Source: Portunus trituberculatus
Taxonomy: Eukaryota > Arthropoda > Malacostraca > Decapoda > Portunidae
Length of the DNA stretch: 64,000 nt
Assembly: GCF_017591435.1 (NCBI RefSeq)
Contig: NC_059272.1
Location: 5,169,292-5,233,291 of the forward strand
Direction: 5' to 3'
Shown here: piece by piece, positions 11,930 through 22,508 of the stretch
Numbering within the stretch: the first letter of the stretch is position 1
How the letters are laid out: each line of letters begins with the position of its first letter
The notes under the pieces: model-generated
What the model saw: only the letters and a program-made list of their open reading frames with translations
The model's database searches: none
Told to the model about the DNA's origin: nothing
Program-made: the position numbers and the translations under genes

Positions 11930-12864
11930 CAGGCAACCCCCGCTTAAAGAAGGGGTTATGTTCCTGAAAAACACTTCGTTAAGCGAAACTTCGCTTCGCA
12001 AAGTGAGAGTGCATCATAGTATAGTAAAAGGTTTGATGAAAGTAAAAATTATGAAGTTAAACATTTAGGTAGTTTAATTTAAGTCATTATAATGTACACT
12101 AATGTATGTATGCACATAACTTTATAATGTTGATGATCTTAACTTTATAAAGGGAGGGAAAGTGAAACGGGAAAGACATTAACCAGCAACCTGTGGAATG
12201 TAAACAAAGTGCGCATCATTGTACCACATACAAAACTTATGTACCACATTTCCACAAGGCTTTCCATTTTATCCATTGTAGAGTCATGAGTTCAGGTGGT
12301 TCTTTTAGCTTGCAAGGAAGATACGGTCTCACCAGCCTTCTTAATCAAGTCTGCTGACTTGAAAATAGTAGACAGTAGATGGAGTCAAGATGGTGGCAAG
12401 CAATGTTATTAGTTTTCTGGCCTCTCTCGTGTCTGTGAATAATATCCAGGTTCACTTCGAGAGTAAGAGACTTCCTGGTCTTCTTAGGAATGCTAGGCCA
12501 CATTGCAGGGCGTTTTGGTGGTAAGTTGAGCTGGGGAAGACGAGCTACTGCTGACGCTGTTATGTTTTGACTGGGGAGTGAGTGGTGCGCGTGTTGTCCA
12601 CGAGAGGCTTGATCTTGATCTTAATTCTACAGGTGTCTCAGGATTTCTCCTGAGGCAGGCCTTAGTACCAGCAGCTCCTGGTGTATTCAAAAGCCTGTCA
12701 GCTTGCGTGATACGGTGGGGCTTTCAAATTTGGAAAAAATTACCAGGATAAAAACTTCGTTAAAGCGAGTTTGGTGTTCGTTATACGAGCAGATGGTAGT
12801 AAAATGAAACCTTCGTTGTAGCGAAATTTCGTTGTGTGAACCTTCGTTAAACGGGGGTTGCCTG
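11930..12864 (-). mobile_element. Tigger family 1, internally deleted copy
   Basis: A 935-bp element with TA on each side (11928-11929, 12865-12866). Ends: CAGGCAACCCCCGCTTAAAG and, reverse-complemented, CAGGCAACCCCCGTTTAACG. The subterminal parts contain TTCGTTAAGCGAAA-type repeats shared with the second copy at 16.68 kb. It carries only the transposase N terminus on the minus strand. Confidence 0.88.
12225..12524 (-). pseudogene. Tigger family 1 transposase N-terminal relic
   Basis: The minus strand encodes PPKRPAMWPSIPKKTRKSLT, then EVNLDIIHRHERGQKTNNIA and CHH: the CENP-B-type DNA-binding helices of a Tigger transposase, paralogous to the frame at 16975-17268. The expected start codon before PPKRP is not ATG, and a frameshift follows CHH. 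No DDE catalytic domain, so inactive. Confidence 0.75.
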
Positions 12865-12866
12865 TA

Positions 12867-13043
12867 TTACTATCAGAGAGGGTTTTTTGCATTATCAGAG
12901 AAAAACAAGGACACTGAGACAAACAGTTTCGAGCACAATAAAGATATGAAGTGAAGCACACACAGAAGTGTACAGTAGTGAATAAAGCACAGGGCACACA
13001 AATGAATGGATAAAGGGAATATATAAATCATACAAGAGCATAC
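12867..13043 (-). other. Intron sequence 3' of the Atg12 exon
   Basis: Between the Tigger element and the Atg12 exon. It begins, in gene orientation, with the donor GTATGC. The minus strand is open through it, continuing the exon frame into a hydrophobic low-quality translation, which is intron read-through rather than coding sequence. Confidence 0.5.
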
Positions 13044-13180
13044 CAAAGAGTCATTCTGGTCCAGCTTCAGATACTTTCGGATGAACTCAGCTACCCAGCC
13101 CACTTGCTTCTCTCCCTCCACTGCCCACCTTTTCTTTTTCATAATTGGTGCATCTCCAGTTGCTTTCAGCAGCACATCAA
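13044..13180 (-). CDS. Atg12: Atg12 (ubiquitin-like autophagy protein), one internal exon
   Basis: A 137-bp exon on the minus strand, bounded by acceptor ATTCCATTCTAG and donor GTATGC. It encodes VDVLLKATGDAPIMKKKRWA then VEGEKQVGWVAEFIRKYLKL then DQNDSL. This follows the first part of the ATG12 ubiquitin-like fold (the ILLKAVGDTPIMK-type opening, the KWAVE strand and the long helix ending FLKL). Atg12 is conjugated to Atg5 by Atg7 and Atg10, and the conjugate promotes Atg8/LC3 lipidation during autophagosome growth. The codons are clean, with no stops, unlike all surrounding frames. The next exon, expected to begin with a FIYVNQ-type strand and to end in the glycine used for conjugation, is not seen to the left in this window; the first exon is not seen to the right. 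Introns are therefore large and transposon-filled. A single-exon fragment or retained pseudo-exon is the alternative. Confidence 0.83.
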
Positions 13181-13993
13181 CTAGAATGGAATAAGATCTG
13201 GTCATTAGATTTGAATAGCAAAATACACAAATACACTGGAATCTTACATCTGACAATTTTGCATACAATAAATTAACTTCTTGAGACATCACTAAACCTC
13301 TACCAATATTCATGTCTAACACAGCATTTCAAATCTAACAAAATAATTCCAGCGACGGTTCAAACCACTTGCTCCTTAGGTGAGTGCATGACCTCATTAC
13401 ATAGAAACATATTTGTATTGAGCATTTAGGTGTGGCTCTTTGGGTATTTGGCATGCACCACACCTAAGATGATCTGAGAATACAGTGTTCTCTCATTTAT
13501 TATGGGGTATGTGTTCTGTAACCACCCGTGAAAGGTGAAAATCCATGAAGTAGGGACACTATATATATATACTTCGCTATATACGTAACATTCTAAACCC
13601 TTTTAAGCCTCCCAACACTATTATCAACCCTTCCTGCTACTGTACAAGCCTTCCCCACACTTTTATCAACCGTTCCCTCTACTGTATTGCATTACCCCGC
13701 ACTCTTATAAACATTTTTGTAGGGAGTGTGGGGGTTTGCTGACTCTTTGTATGTGACTGTGAAGAAAATATTCCAAGTGAGGAACAAGGGAGATGAAGAC
13801 AGAAAAGTTGGAGTGAAGCTGCAAAACTGGTGGGAGAAGCAGCAGCATGTGAAGTGGGAAGACCTGGTCCAAAGGGTTGCAGACCAAGTGAATCAGGCTG
13901 AGTAGATGTGTCGAGAGCAAACAGTTAGGGAGTGGAAGAAAGCCAAAGAGGTTTGTGAGAAGTACCTATTCTTTGTGAATCAGCATGCACATT
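13181..13993. other. Atg12 upstream intron or intergenic sequence with a lone transposon end
   Basis: No confident gene. At 13483 a TACAGTGTTCTCTCATTT motif starts a segment resembling a Tc1/mariner or Tigger terminus, but no partner end is found, so it is probably truncated. At 13760-13905 the plus strand is open with GVKLQNWWEKQQHVKWEDLV, which I do not recognise. An (AT)n-like stretch lies near 13560. Confidence 0.4.
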
Positions 13994-14009
13994 GCCTCAT
14001 CTAGGTGAT

Positions 14010-15032
14010 GCTAGTTCAGTTAGGTTAGGGTTGGTTTAAGTTAAGGTTTGATTAAATTATGTTAAAGTTAGAGTCAGGTTAGTTTTGGTTATACAGTGGG
14101 GACTCAATACTCAAACATCTTAATAGTAGAGCTTTTCAACACTCAAACTCAAAAATTTGATTTAATACTAAAAAAAATACCTGATAGTCGAACATCCACA
14201 CATGTGGTTGTAAACAAATGCTCCCTGGCCTTTCCCTCCCCCATCCAACAGTTGTGCTGCTGCGGTCTTTAGAATAACATTCTCTTATGTTCTGTCTGTA
14301 GTTCTTTATTTATAAACTTACATTAACACCAAAGGCTTATTAGTGATGAATATATCTAGTAATTGAACAGCTGCACACATGGTTGTAAATAAAGCTCTGG
14401 CCTCTCCCTCTCCACCGTCGCCATTGTCCTGTTCTAATATGGTATTACCAGTAAAAAACAAATTGCCGATATTCTGGTATACAGGATACTGGTGTGCATC
14501 CCTAGTCCTGCTGCAGTCTTGAGAAAAACCACATTCTTCTATATTCTATCGGTAGTTTTTCATTTAGAAACTTACAATGGCACTAAAGAGGCTTATTGGT
14601 GGTGAAAACAAGGAATCTAATGAAAGTGCAAGTCTTATTGAGTCACATCCCTCCAATAGTGGGTTCTCAGGAATCACATGAGACGTTTTCATGGACGGTG
14701 ACTTGTCCTCTGACGAACTCCCTCCTCCTCCCGACCCTTCTCCCCTCCTCATATGCTATCCATCACTAGCTTTCACTTACAGTATGGACATATCAAAATA
14801 AAATAAATAAAAAAATACTTTGAAATTTTTATAAACTTAAGGTTTTGCTAAGATTAGAATGAATTACCTGATTTATAGGTATCGAGTCAATCTTTTGATA
14901 CCTGAACAGCCATTTGGAATGAATTAAGTTCAAGCATTGAATCTTCACTGTATTTTCATTCAAATGTCATATCAGCGAAGTGAAAGAGCTGCGAAGGAGG
15001 AGCAGGGAAATGAGGAGAGCTGGAGGGACCAC
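14010..15032. mobile_element. MITE with TGGTCCCTCCAG ends, left-truncated, hosting a Tigger
   Basis: The right end (CTGGAGGGACCA at about 15020-15031) and the internal GGTTAGTTTTGGTTAT segment match the complete MITE at 29438-29678. Here the sequence is split at GGTTA/TTTTCATT by the Tigger element at 14094-14950. The left part is rich in GGTTAG-like motifs. No left terminal repeat is recognised, so the left boundary is approximate. Confidence 0.65.
14094..14950 (+). mobile_element. Tigger family 2, nonautonomous copy
   Basis: An 857-bp element flanked by TA. The left end CAGTGGGGACTCAATACTC pairs with the right end (reverse complement CAGTGAAGATTCAATGCTTG). Homologous ends occur on the larger copy at 57.3-59.65 kb. 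Inside, an ATG at about 14578 opens MALKRLIGGENKESNESASL, the family's N terminus, followed after a stop by an acidic stretch (VFMDGDLSSDELPPPPDPSP) that looks like a transposase C terminus. The catalytic middle is deleted. Confidence 0.82.
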
Positions 15033-15389
15033 TATATTAAGAGACTGGCTTTAGTTTTATCCCACAGGGCTTGCAGGATTACCCCAAGTAGGTTATATCT
15101 AGTTTAAGGGGAGGTGATGGTTTTTACTTAACCCTTACGTTCCGGTGATTAAACTATTTTCCAATATCCATGACGGGTAAAAATGGTAAACCTAGAAATG
15201 GTAAACCTAGAAATTATCAGAAGAATTATTTTCTCTTTGTTATTCTGAATACAATGATGTACTTTCTAGCTCGATGTGACCTCTGAAAGTTTAGTTATTG
15301 CCTTATCAAGGATTCCTCCTCCGCCCGCTGTGTGATCCGTCAAGCAGAAACAGCTCAGTGAGCGATGACACTGCGCAAACACACACACA

Positions 15390-15943
<554 letters not shown>

Positions 15944-16680
15944 AGGCACGCCTGCGTCTCCGTGAGCCACTCTGGGTTCTCAATACGATGTTTGGAGTTT
16001 GTTCTCCATCACCACTATCTCTGTCTTCTCTCTGTTCTGAGAAAACAGGTGGATCCTCTGAATCATTTTCCAAGTCTTCACTACTGCTGTCTTCGCTTTC
16101 TTCAGTTTCTTCCTCATAATCACTGTCACTGTAGTCAGACTCAGAAACACTGCTAAATAAAAATTATCTGTCTTGTTCCATAGTGAGTTATGAACTGAGA
16201 TGTCCCTTCGCTCTTATCAGGGTACTTTTGACACGGCGGGTCACTGGGGTTGCCAAGTGTCGCCCTCAAAATGGGAGAATAGCTTAGTTACCCCTAAATA
16301 TACAGAGCTAGTGGCAACACTACGGGTGGAAAAAGAAGCCAGATACTTCCACTCGCCATCTGACTCGAGAAACCGCGCGTGGAGCTCAAACATGAGGCGC
16401 GAAAATTCTTGATTACGGGAATGATCGCCGTCGCTACGGACACACTGATGCAATCGTTCATATACGATCGCCGGAACATAAGGGTTAAAAGGTGTTTTTT
16501 TTTTGGTCAGATTCTCATGAAATTTGGTGTCTTTATGTATTAGTGCCTCAATTACAAGAATCCCAAATATTATTGAAATATGATAATTAGTTTCCAAGAC
16601 AAAAATATAATACATGCTGAAAATGGCAATAAAGACCATCAGCATTCTTTGCTATTTCTCGAATGTTTTTCATCCTACCA

Positions 16681-17520
16681 CAGGCAAACCCCAATTAACG
16701 AACGTTCATACAACGAAATTTCGCTACAACGAACATTTCCTTTTACTACCATCTGCTCGTATAACGAACACCAAACTCGCTTTAACAAAATTTTATCCAG
16801 GTAATTTTTTCCAAGTTTGAAAGTCCCGCCATACCACACAAGCTGACAGGCATTTGAATATACCAGCACCTCTCATGGACAAAACATGCACCACTCACTC
16901 CCCTACCCTTCCCCGCTCTTATTAGTTCAAAACAATAACAGTGTCCAGCAGCAGCTCGTCTTCTCTCACTCAACGTGCCACCAAAACGCCCTGCAACCAG
17001 CCCTGCAATGTTGCCTAGCATTGTTAAGAAGACCAGGAAGTCTCTTACTCTCAAAGTGAAGCTGGATATTATTCACAGACATGAGAGAGGCGAGAAAACT
17101 AATAGCATTGCTTGCCACCATGGCTTGACTCCATCTACTGTCTCTACTATTTTCAAGTCAGCAGACTCTATTAAGAAGGCTGGTGAGACCGTATCTTCCT
17201 TGCAAGCTAAAAGAATCACCCAAATTCGTGACTCTGCAATGGATAAAATGTGGAAATATGGTACATAAGTTTTGTATGCGGTACAATGATGTGCCACTTG
17301 TTTACATTCCACAGGTTCCCAGGTAGCATCTTTCCCTCTCCACTCTCCCTCCCTCATCAACATTATTAAGTTACCTACATATATACATTAGTGAACATTA
17401 TAATGACTTAAATTAAACTGCTTCAATGTTTAACTTCATAATTTTTACTTTCATTAAACCTTTTACTGTACTATGATGCACTATTGCTTTGTTTACACTC
17501 AATGGAAGTTTAAGTCAGAG
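16681..17520 (+). mobile_element. Tigger family 1, second copy (right end lost)
   Basis: Begins CAGGCAAACCCCAATTAACG with the same TTCGTTATACGAAC-like subterminal repeats as the copy at 11.93 kb. The two match in opposite orientation through the region after the transposase fragment (TTAACTTCATAATTTTTACT) to about 17490, after which homology is lost before the right TIR. It interrupts element K1 at 16675. Confidence 0.8.
16975..17268 (+). pseudogene. Tigger family 1 transposase N-terminal domain
   Basis: A 97-codon frame: GTG (an ATG position in relatives) then PPKRPATSPAMLPSIVKKTR, followed by KSLTLKVKLDIIHRHERGEK and GLTPSTVSTIFKSADSIKKA. This is a clean CENP-B/psq helix-turn-helix. It ends at TAA after KMWKYGT, before the second HTH and the DDE domain, so the catalytic part is missing. 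The ATG-to-GTG change and truncation make it inactive. Confidence 0.8.
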
Positions 17521-17549
17521 GTCAAACTTGTTATAATTGGTTCGGTTAA

Positions 17550-17658
17550 GGGGAGGCAACAGCAAAAAAAAAAAAAGATTTTGACCCAAACCTCAAAATT
17601 GAGTAATTAATAGTGGTTACCCTTAAAATGTCTACAGTTTTCTATGAAAATAGCAAGG
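17550..17658 (+). mobile_element. TTAA-flanked element 'K', copy K2 (left-end fragment)
   Basis: After TTAA at 17546-17549, GGGGAGGCAACAGC plus poly-A and the segment to AATAGCAAG match the left end of the complete K element at 30558. The fragment stops exactly at the left LTR of the Gypsy element. Confidence 0.75.
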
Positions 17659-17836
17659 TGTAGGATGTCGACCTCTGGCATCTGGGGAGCAGCGCGGGAA
17701 AGCCTCTGTCCCCACAGCTTGGCGTCACTCAGTTCCCGGGTAGTAGCCTAGCTGTGAGGATGCACCGGACCTGTATCTCTGTTGGCTTGCCAATAAAGGA
17801 AGAAAGACGGTCACTGTGTTTGTCAAGCACCCTTCA
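17659..17836 (+). repeat. Gypsy left LTR
   Basis: Starts TGTAGGATGTCGACC and ends CACCCTTCA. It contains AATAAAG, a likely polyadenylation signal. It differs from the right LTR by T versus C in GAGGA(T/C)GCACC. Directly downstream, TGGCGCAGTGAAATGG occupies the primer-binding position. Confidence 0.95.
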
Positions 17837-17848
17837 TGGCGCAGTGAA

Positions 17849-20356
17849 ATGGCGTCCTCAAGGCACCCCAGGTTCTCACCGAGCGGCAGCAGGCAGGCGA
17901 GGGCCAGGCTGCCTGCCAGGCCCCCGCTGACGATGGATGACGCTCTCGCGTTGCTGCAAGCAAGCATGGCGTCTCTCCCTACTGCACGCCAAGCCTCTGC
18001 CGGCAGACCGCCCGCCACCGCCACACCCGAGAAATGTGCTGCGGAGATGACGCCGACCAGCTTCAGGTCGTGGCGAAGATCAGTGGAATCCTGGTTAAGG
18101 CTGGCCAGATGGCCTGACCAGGAGGCAGTGCTGCACATCCGCCTGCTATGTGTTCCCGCCCTGCAGTGCACGCTGGATGCGAGGTATGAGACAGGACAGT
18201 GGGAGGCGCTGACGCCGAAGGAGGCTCTGGACGCGATAGGCAAGATCGTGCAGCAGTCGTCGAACCAGGCTGTGAAGTGGTATGACTTCTTCAATGCGCG
18301 TCAGGTGGGCGGTGAGTCGGTCAGTGTCTATATGACCCGGTGTGCCCAGGAGGTGGCAGACTGTGGTTTTCAGTGTCCCAGGTGCGATAGCAGCCTATCA
18401 GAGTACATGCTGCTGAGGAAGGTGATGGTTGGCCTTAGTGACCAGTGTTTGAGGCAAGAGGTATACAGAAAGTGCGGTGCATTCAGTGACATTGATAGTT
18501 TGAGAGAGTTCTGTGTATCGTTTGAGGCAGCGAGACGCGACGCCGTTTTTGGCGGGAAAAGTGAGCGGGACCATGCTGTGGCGGGAGCTGACGTCAGGGC
18601 GGATGACGTCACCGAGGAGCCCCTAGTTGCCAGTTACCGCCAACGTGGCCACACACCCCGCCGGCCTGAGTGTGCACCCCAGTCAAGCGGCCCGCCCGGC
18701 AAGTCCTGTCATTACTGCGGGGAAAAGCACGGAAAAGCACCCTGCCCGGCACGAAACCTGGTGTGCAAGTCGTGTGGCAAGAGGGGACATATGAAGAAGG
18801 TGTGTTGGGCAGCGAAGAAACAGGACATGGCCGTCAACAGTGTCACTGTGGGCAGCGTGGCGGTGGCGCCAGAACCCCTGCTACAGGTGAGAGTCACCCC
18901 ATTAGTGGAGAGGGCTGAGACTACAGTGACAGCGGTCGCGGACACGGGAGCACAGGTGTGTGTCGCCGGCCCCAAACTCATGTCCAAGCTTGGTCTCTGG
19001 CCTGCGCTTCTGCAGCGTCGGGCTGGCATACGGGACCTCGCCAGAATACCGCTCTCCAGTCTGGGGGCAGCTACCTGCCACATCAGCCTCCCGGGCCATA
19101 CCACGGTCCAGGATGTGCACTTTGTGGAGAACGTGGAGCGGCTGTACCTGTCGTGCACCACATGCAAGGAACTCGGCCTCATCCACCAAGATTTTCCCAA
19201 GCCACCGGCCGTAACAGCCGGTGTGGGAGTGACGGACAGCGACGCCCACAGCGTGCCGGGCCGGCCTGCAGCTATCCCCATGCAGCCCTTGGAGGTGAAC
19301 GTCCCTCAGCTAGAGCAGTGGCTGCTGAGGCACTTCTCGGCGTCCACTTTCAACACTGAAGGTTACCCTCTGCGCGTGATGCAGGGCCCGCCTCACCACA
19401 TTCACCTGCAGCAGGATGCGCAGCCCTATGCTTGCCACACACCAGCCACAGTTCCCAAACACTGGGCAACCGAGGTGAAGAGGCAACTGGACGAGGACGT
19501 CAAGCTGGGCGTCATCCGCCCTGTCCCGGCAGGCGTGGCATCGGAGTGGTGCGCGAGGATGGTGGTGGTGGCTAAAAAGTCTGGCAAACCAAGAAGAACG
19601 GTGGACTTTCAAAGACTGAACTCCTGCTGCCTGCGGGAGACCCACCACACGCCCACGCCCTTCGACATGGTGTCAGATGTCCCACCTCACTCCTACAAGA
19701 CTGTGGCGGATGCGCATTGGGGATTCCACCAGGTGGAGCTTGATGAGGAGAGCCGCCACTTGACTACATTCATCACGCCGTGGGGGCGGTACCAATACTG
19801 CCGCACGCCGATGGGTCACTGCTCAGCCACAGACGCTTACACCAAACGGTTTGATGACGCGATAAGTGGCTTCCCCCGCAAACACAAGTGTGTGGATGAC
19901 ACTCTCCTGTATGACGCCGGCATTGAGCAAGCATTCTGGCACACTTACGACTTCCTGGAGCGGTGTGCCATGGTAGGCGTCACCCTCAAACCGGAGAAGT
20001 TTATGTTCTGCCGCAGGGAGGTGGAGTTCGTCGGCTTTCACGTTGGTTGGGAAGCATACAAGCCCACCGAGGACCGTCTCTCAGCAATAAGGCACTTCAC
20101 AATGCCTGGCCAGCCCACCATCACCGACGTGAGGTCACTGTTTGGATTTGTCAACCAGCTGGCACCCTTTCTGGCCACCGCCCCCATCATGGAGCCGTTT
20201 AGAGACCTCCTGAAGAAGCCAACAGGACGGAAAGTATACTGGGACGAGCAGCTGCAGCGGAAGCTGGAGCAGGCGAAGGAGACCATCTGTGAGCTGGCCA
20301 AGGACGGTCTGGCCTTCTACGACCGCACTAGGCCGACGGCTGCCATCACAGACTGA
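17849..20356 (+). pseudogene. Gypsy gag-protease-reverse transcriptase frame, ending at an in-frame TGA
   Basis: The chosen start is the ATG at 17849 (MASSRHPRF), since upstream codons lie in the LTR. Gag has a CCHC region near residue 290 (CHYCGEKHGKAPC, then CKSCGKRGHMKKVC), which binds RNA. The protease motif ADTGAQVC is near residue 363. The RT runs from about residue 545 to 790, with RRTVDFQRLN, a FHQVELDEESRHLTTF block and the catalytic KCVDDTLLYD near residue 680. The frame stops at TGA (20354-20356) where relatives have tryptophan at the start of RNase H, and the same frame continues immediately after. Gag builds the particle, the protease cuts it and RT copies the RNA. Functional apart from the stop, as far as can be read. 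Confidence 0.93.
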
Positions 20357-22168
20357 AACAGAGAAGGCATAGGCTTCGTCATCTTGCAACAGCACTGCTC
20401 CTGCGTGTCGCCTGAGGCCCCACTCTGCTGCAAGGGGGGCTGGCGCCTGGCTCTCTGTGGTAGCCGCCACTTAACTCCGGCTGAACAAGGGTACGCGCCC
20501 ATAGAAGGTGAGGCACTGGCAGTCGCATACTGCCTCCACAAGGCCCGCCTCTTCCTTCTAGGCTGCCCCAATCTCATCCTGGTGACTGATCACCGTCCTC
20601 TGGTGGGCCTGTTGGGTGATAAAGCGCTCACGGATGTCGCCAACCCAAGGCTGTTCAGGCTGAAGGAGCGGACGCTGCAATTCAAGTTCACGATCCGCTA
20701 CCTGCCGGGAAAGAAGAATTGCGCAGCAGACTTCCTATCTAGGCACCCATCTATGAAGGCAGCCCCTGGTGCCCTGGAGGAGGAACAGGATGAGGAGATG
20801 TCAGTAGCCATGGCCGTCGCCACCGTTGCTGCACTAGAACTGCAAGACAACCTCACCCTCGACGAGGACATGGTGCTCCAGGCATCAAGGAACGATCCTG
20901 TGTACCAACTACTGCTGGCCAGGGTGCTGGCGGGTGACTGGCACCCACAGAGGTCCCAGGAGCTGGCATGCCTGCGCCCCTTCTACAGCATCAGGAGAGG
21001 CTGGGGTGTCGCGAGGCCTGGTGACGTATGCTTTCCACAGCAACCATCCTCGCCTGGTGATTCCGGACCTCCTACGCAAGCAGGTTGCAGCCCACCTCCA
21101 CGCAGGCCACCAGGGCATAGACTCGATGCTCAGGAGAGCACGACAGGCAGTATACTGGCCTGGCATTGAGGGAGACCTGAGGCATTACCGCACTAACTGT
21201 GACACGTGCAACACACACGCCCCCTCCCAACCCCCGAGCCTCTTCTCTTCACTCCGCCCCCTGACTATCCCTTTCAGCAGACTGTGGTGGATTTGTTTCA
21301 GCTGGAGGGGCATGACTACATTGTCTACGCAGACAGGCTGACGGGTTGGCTGGAGGTGTCTCACCTGCCTGATGGCACAGAATCAGGCAGAGTTAAGGAC
21401 GTGCTGCGTCACCACTTCTCGAGATGGGGTGCCCCAGAGCAGCTCTCCATGGACGGAGGCACCAATCTGGGGAGTGAGGAGATGAAGAGCTTCCTCCAGA
21501 AGTGGGGGGTAGGTGTTCGGGTGTCCTCGGCGCACTTCCCACAGTCAAACGGAAGGGCAGAGGTGGCCGTGAAGTCTGCCAAGAGAATACTACGGGGAAA
21601 CGTTGGAGCTGATGGCAGTCTTGACAACGATAAGATCTCTCTCGCTCTACTCCAGTACCTTAACACACCTCTACGGGGCATCAATAGATCACCAGCTCAG
21701 CTAGCAACAGGCCGCCAGCTACGGGATGGAGTACCATCAGTGAAGAGGAGACTTGAGGTTGACAAGTTTTGGGGAAGGACGCTGCGGCAGCGAGAACGTC
21801 AGATGGCGCACCACCACGACAGAGTGGTGGCTGACAGGAGCGTCACACGCTCCGCGCCCCTTGCACCTGGCGACAGGGTTCTCGTCCAGGACCACCAGCA
21901 CGGCAGGAGGTGGAACAGAGCAGGCATCGTCATAGAGGCAAGGGACCACAGGCAGTATCTCGTCAGACTTGACGGTAGTGGCCGCATCTCCCTCAGAACG
22001 CGGCAACATCTGAGGCCAGCACCTGCGGCGCCTCAAGCCTCCAACACTGAAGACCGGGCACCGCCGACTTCACTGCTATCACCGTCCCCTCCCTCCCCAG
22101 CGCCCCGAAAGGATGGTGAAGGGAGGCGCGCCAGGCGACCCCCGAGGTGGCTGAAGGATTATGTGTAA
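20357..22168 (+). pseudogene. Gypsy RNase H-integrase region with two frameshifts
   Basis: Continues the upstream frame after the TGA: NREGIGFVILQQHCSC, EGEALAVAYCLHKARLFLLG, VTDHRPLVGLLGD and LPGKKNCAADFLSRHPS are RNase H landmarks. The frame moves by one base near 21000 and back near 21230, in a C-rich run. The integrase zinc-binding part (HAGHQGIDSML, NCDTCNTH) lies between the shifts. The catalytic core follows with D (VVDLFQLEGHDYIVYADR), D (SMDGGTNLGSEEM) and E (FPQSNGRAEVAVKSAKR), then a C-terminal RWNRAGIVIEARDHRQYLVR block. It ends at TAA after KDYV. The compensating shifts may be assembly errors. Confidence 0.9.
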
Positions 22169-22330
22169 GAAGGTACAGAAGTATCACAAGTGGTGATATT
22201 AGATTGTGGACTTGTCATTTATTCATGTTTTCTTTCATGTTGCTTCTTTGCTGCTCCCAGGTTATGTTTATTTTATTTAAGAACACTGTCACTGCATTAG
22301 CCAGGGTTCTTAGCTTGTTGGGAGGGGAGT

Positions 22331-22508
22331 TGTAGGATGTCGACCTCTGGCATCTGGGGAGCAGCGCGGGAAAGCCTCTGTCCCCACAGCTTGGCGTCAC
22401 TCAGTTCCCGGGTAGTAGCCTAGCTGTGAGGACGCACCGGACCTGTATCTCTGTTGGCTTGCCAATAAAGGAAGAAAGACGGTCACTGTGTTTGTCAAGC
22501 ACCCTTCA
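22331..22508 (+). repeat. Gypsy right LTR
   Basis: Same sequence as the left LTR apart from one C. It is preceded by the purine run GGGAGGGGAG, the plus-strand primer site. Directly after it, LINE family C sequence begins. Confidence 0.95.

Larger units (their letters stand above)
17659..22508 (+). mobile_element. Ty3/Gypsy LTR retrotransposon, young, no env
   Basis: A 4850-bp element with 178-bp LTRs that differ at one position. Domain order is gag with zinc knuckle, protease, reverse transcriptase, RNase H, integrase: the Ty3/Gypsy order. There is no envelope gene between the integrase and the right LTR. A polypurine tract (GGGAGGGGAG) lies directly before the right LTR. It is visibly GC-rich against AT-rich surroundings. 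No target-site duplication is visible: the left flank is element K2 and the right flank is LINE family C. Confidence 0.96.

Noticed and set aside
14010..14093. GGTTAG-rich stretch as a telomere or interstitial telomere array
   Set aside because: The motifs are irregular and belong to the centre of a MITE that also occurs at 29.5 kb.
18712..22187. Many minus-strand frames of 60-190 codons across the Gypsy element
   Set aside because: GC-rich coding sequence leaves antisense frames open; they mirror gag-pol and have no independent features.
22331..22508. Gypsy LTR as a host promoter for LINE C
   Set aside because: No evidence of read-through or of an intact downstream gene; LINE C is deleted and catalytically dead.
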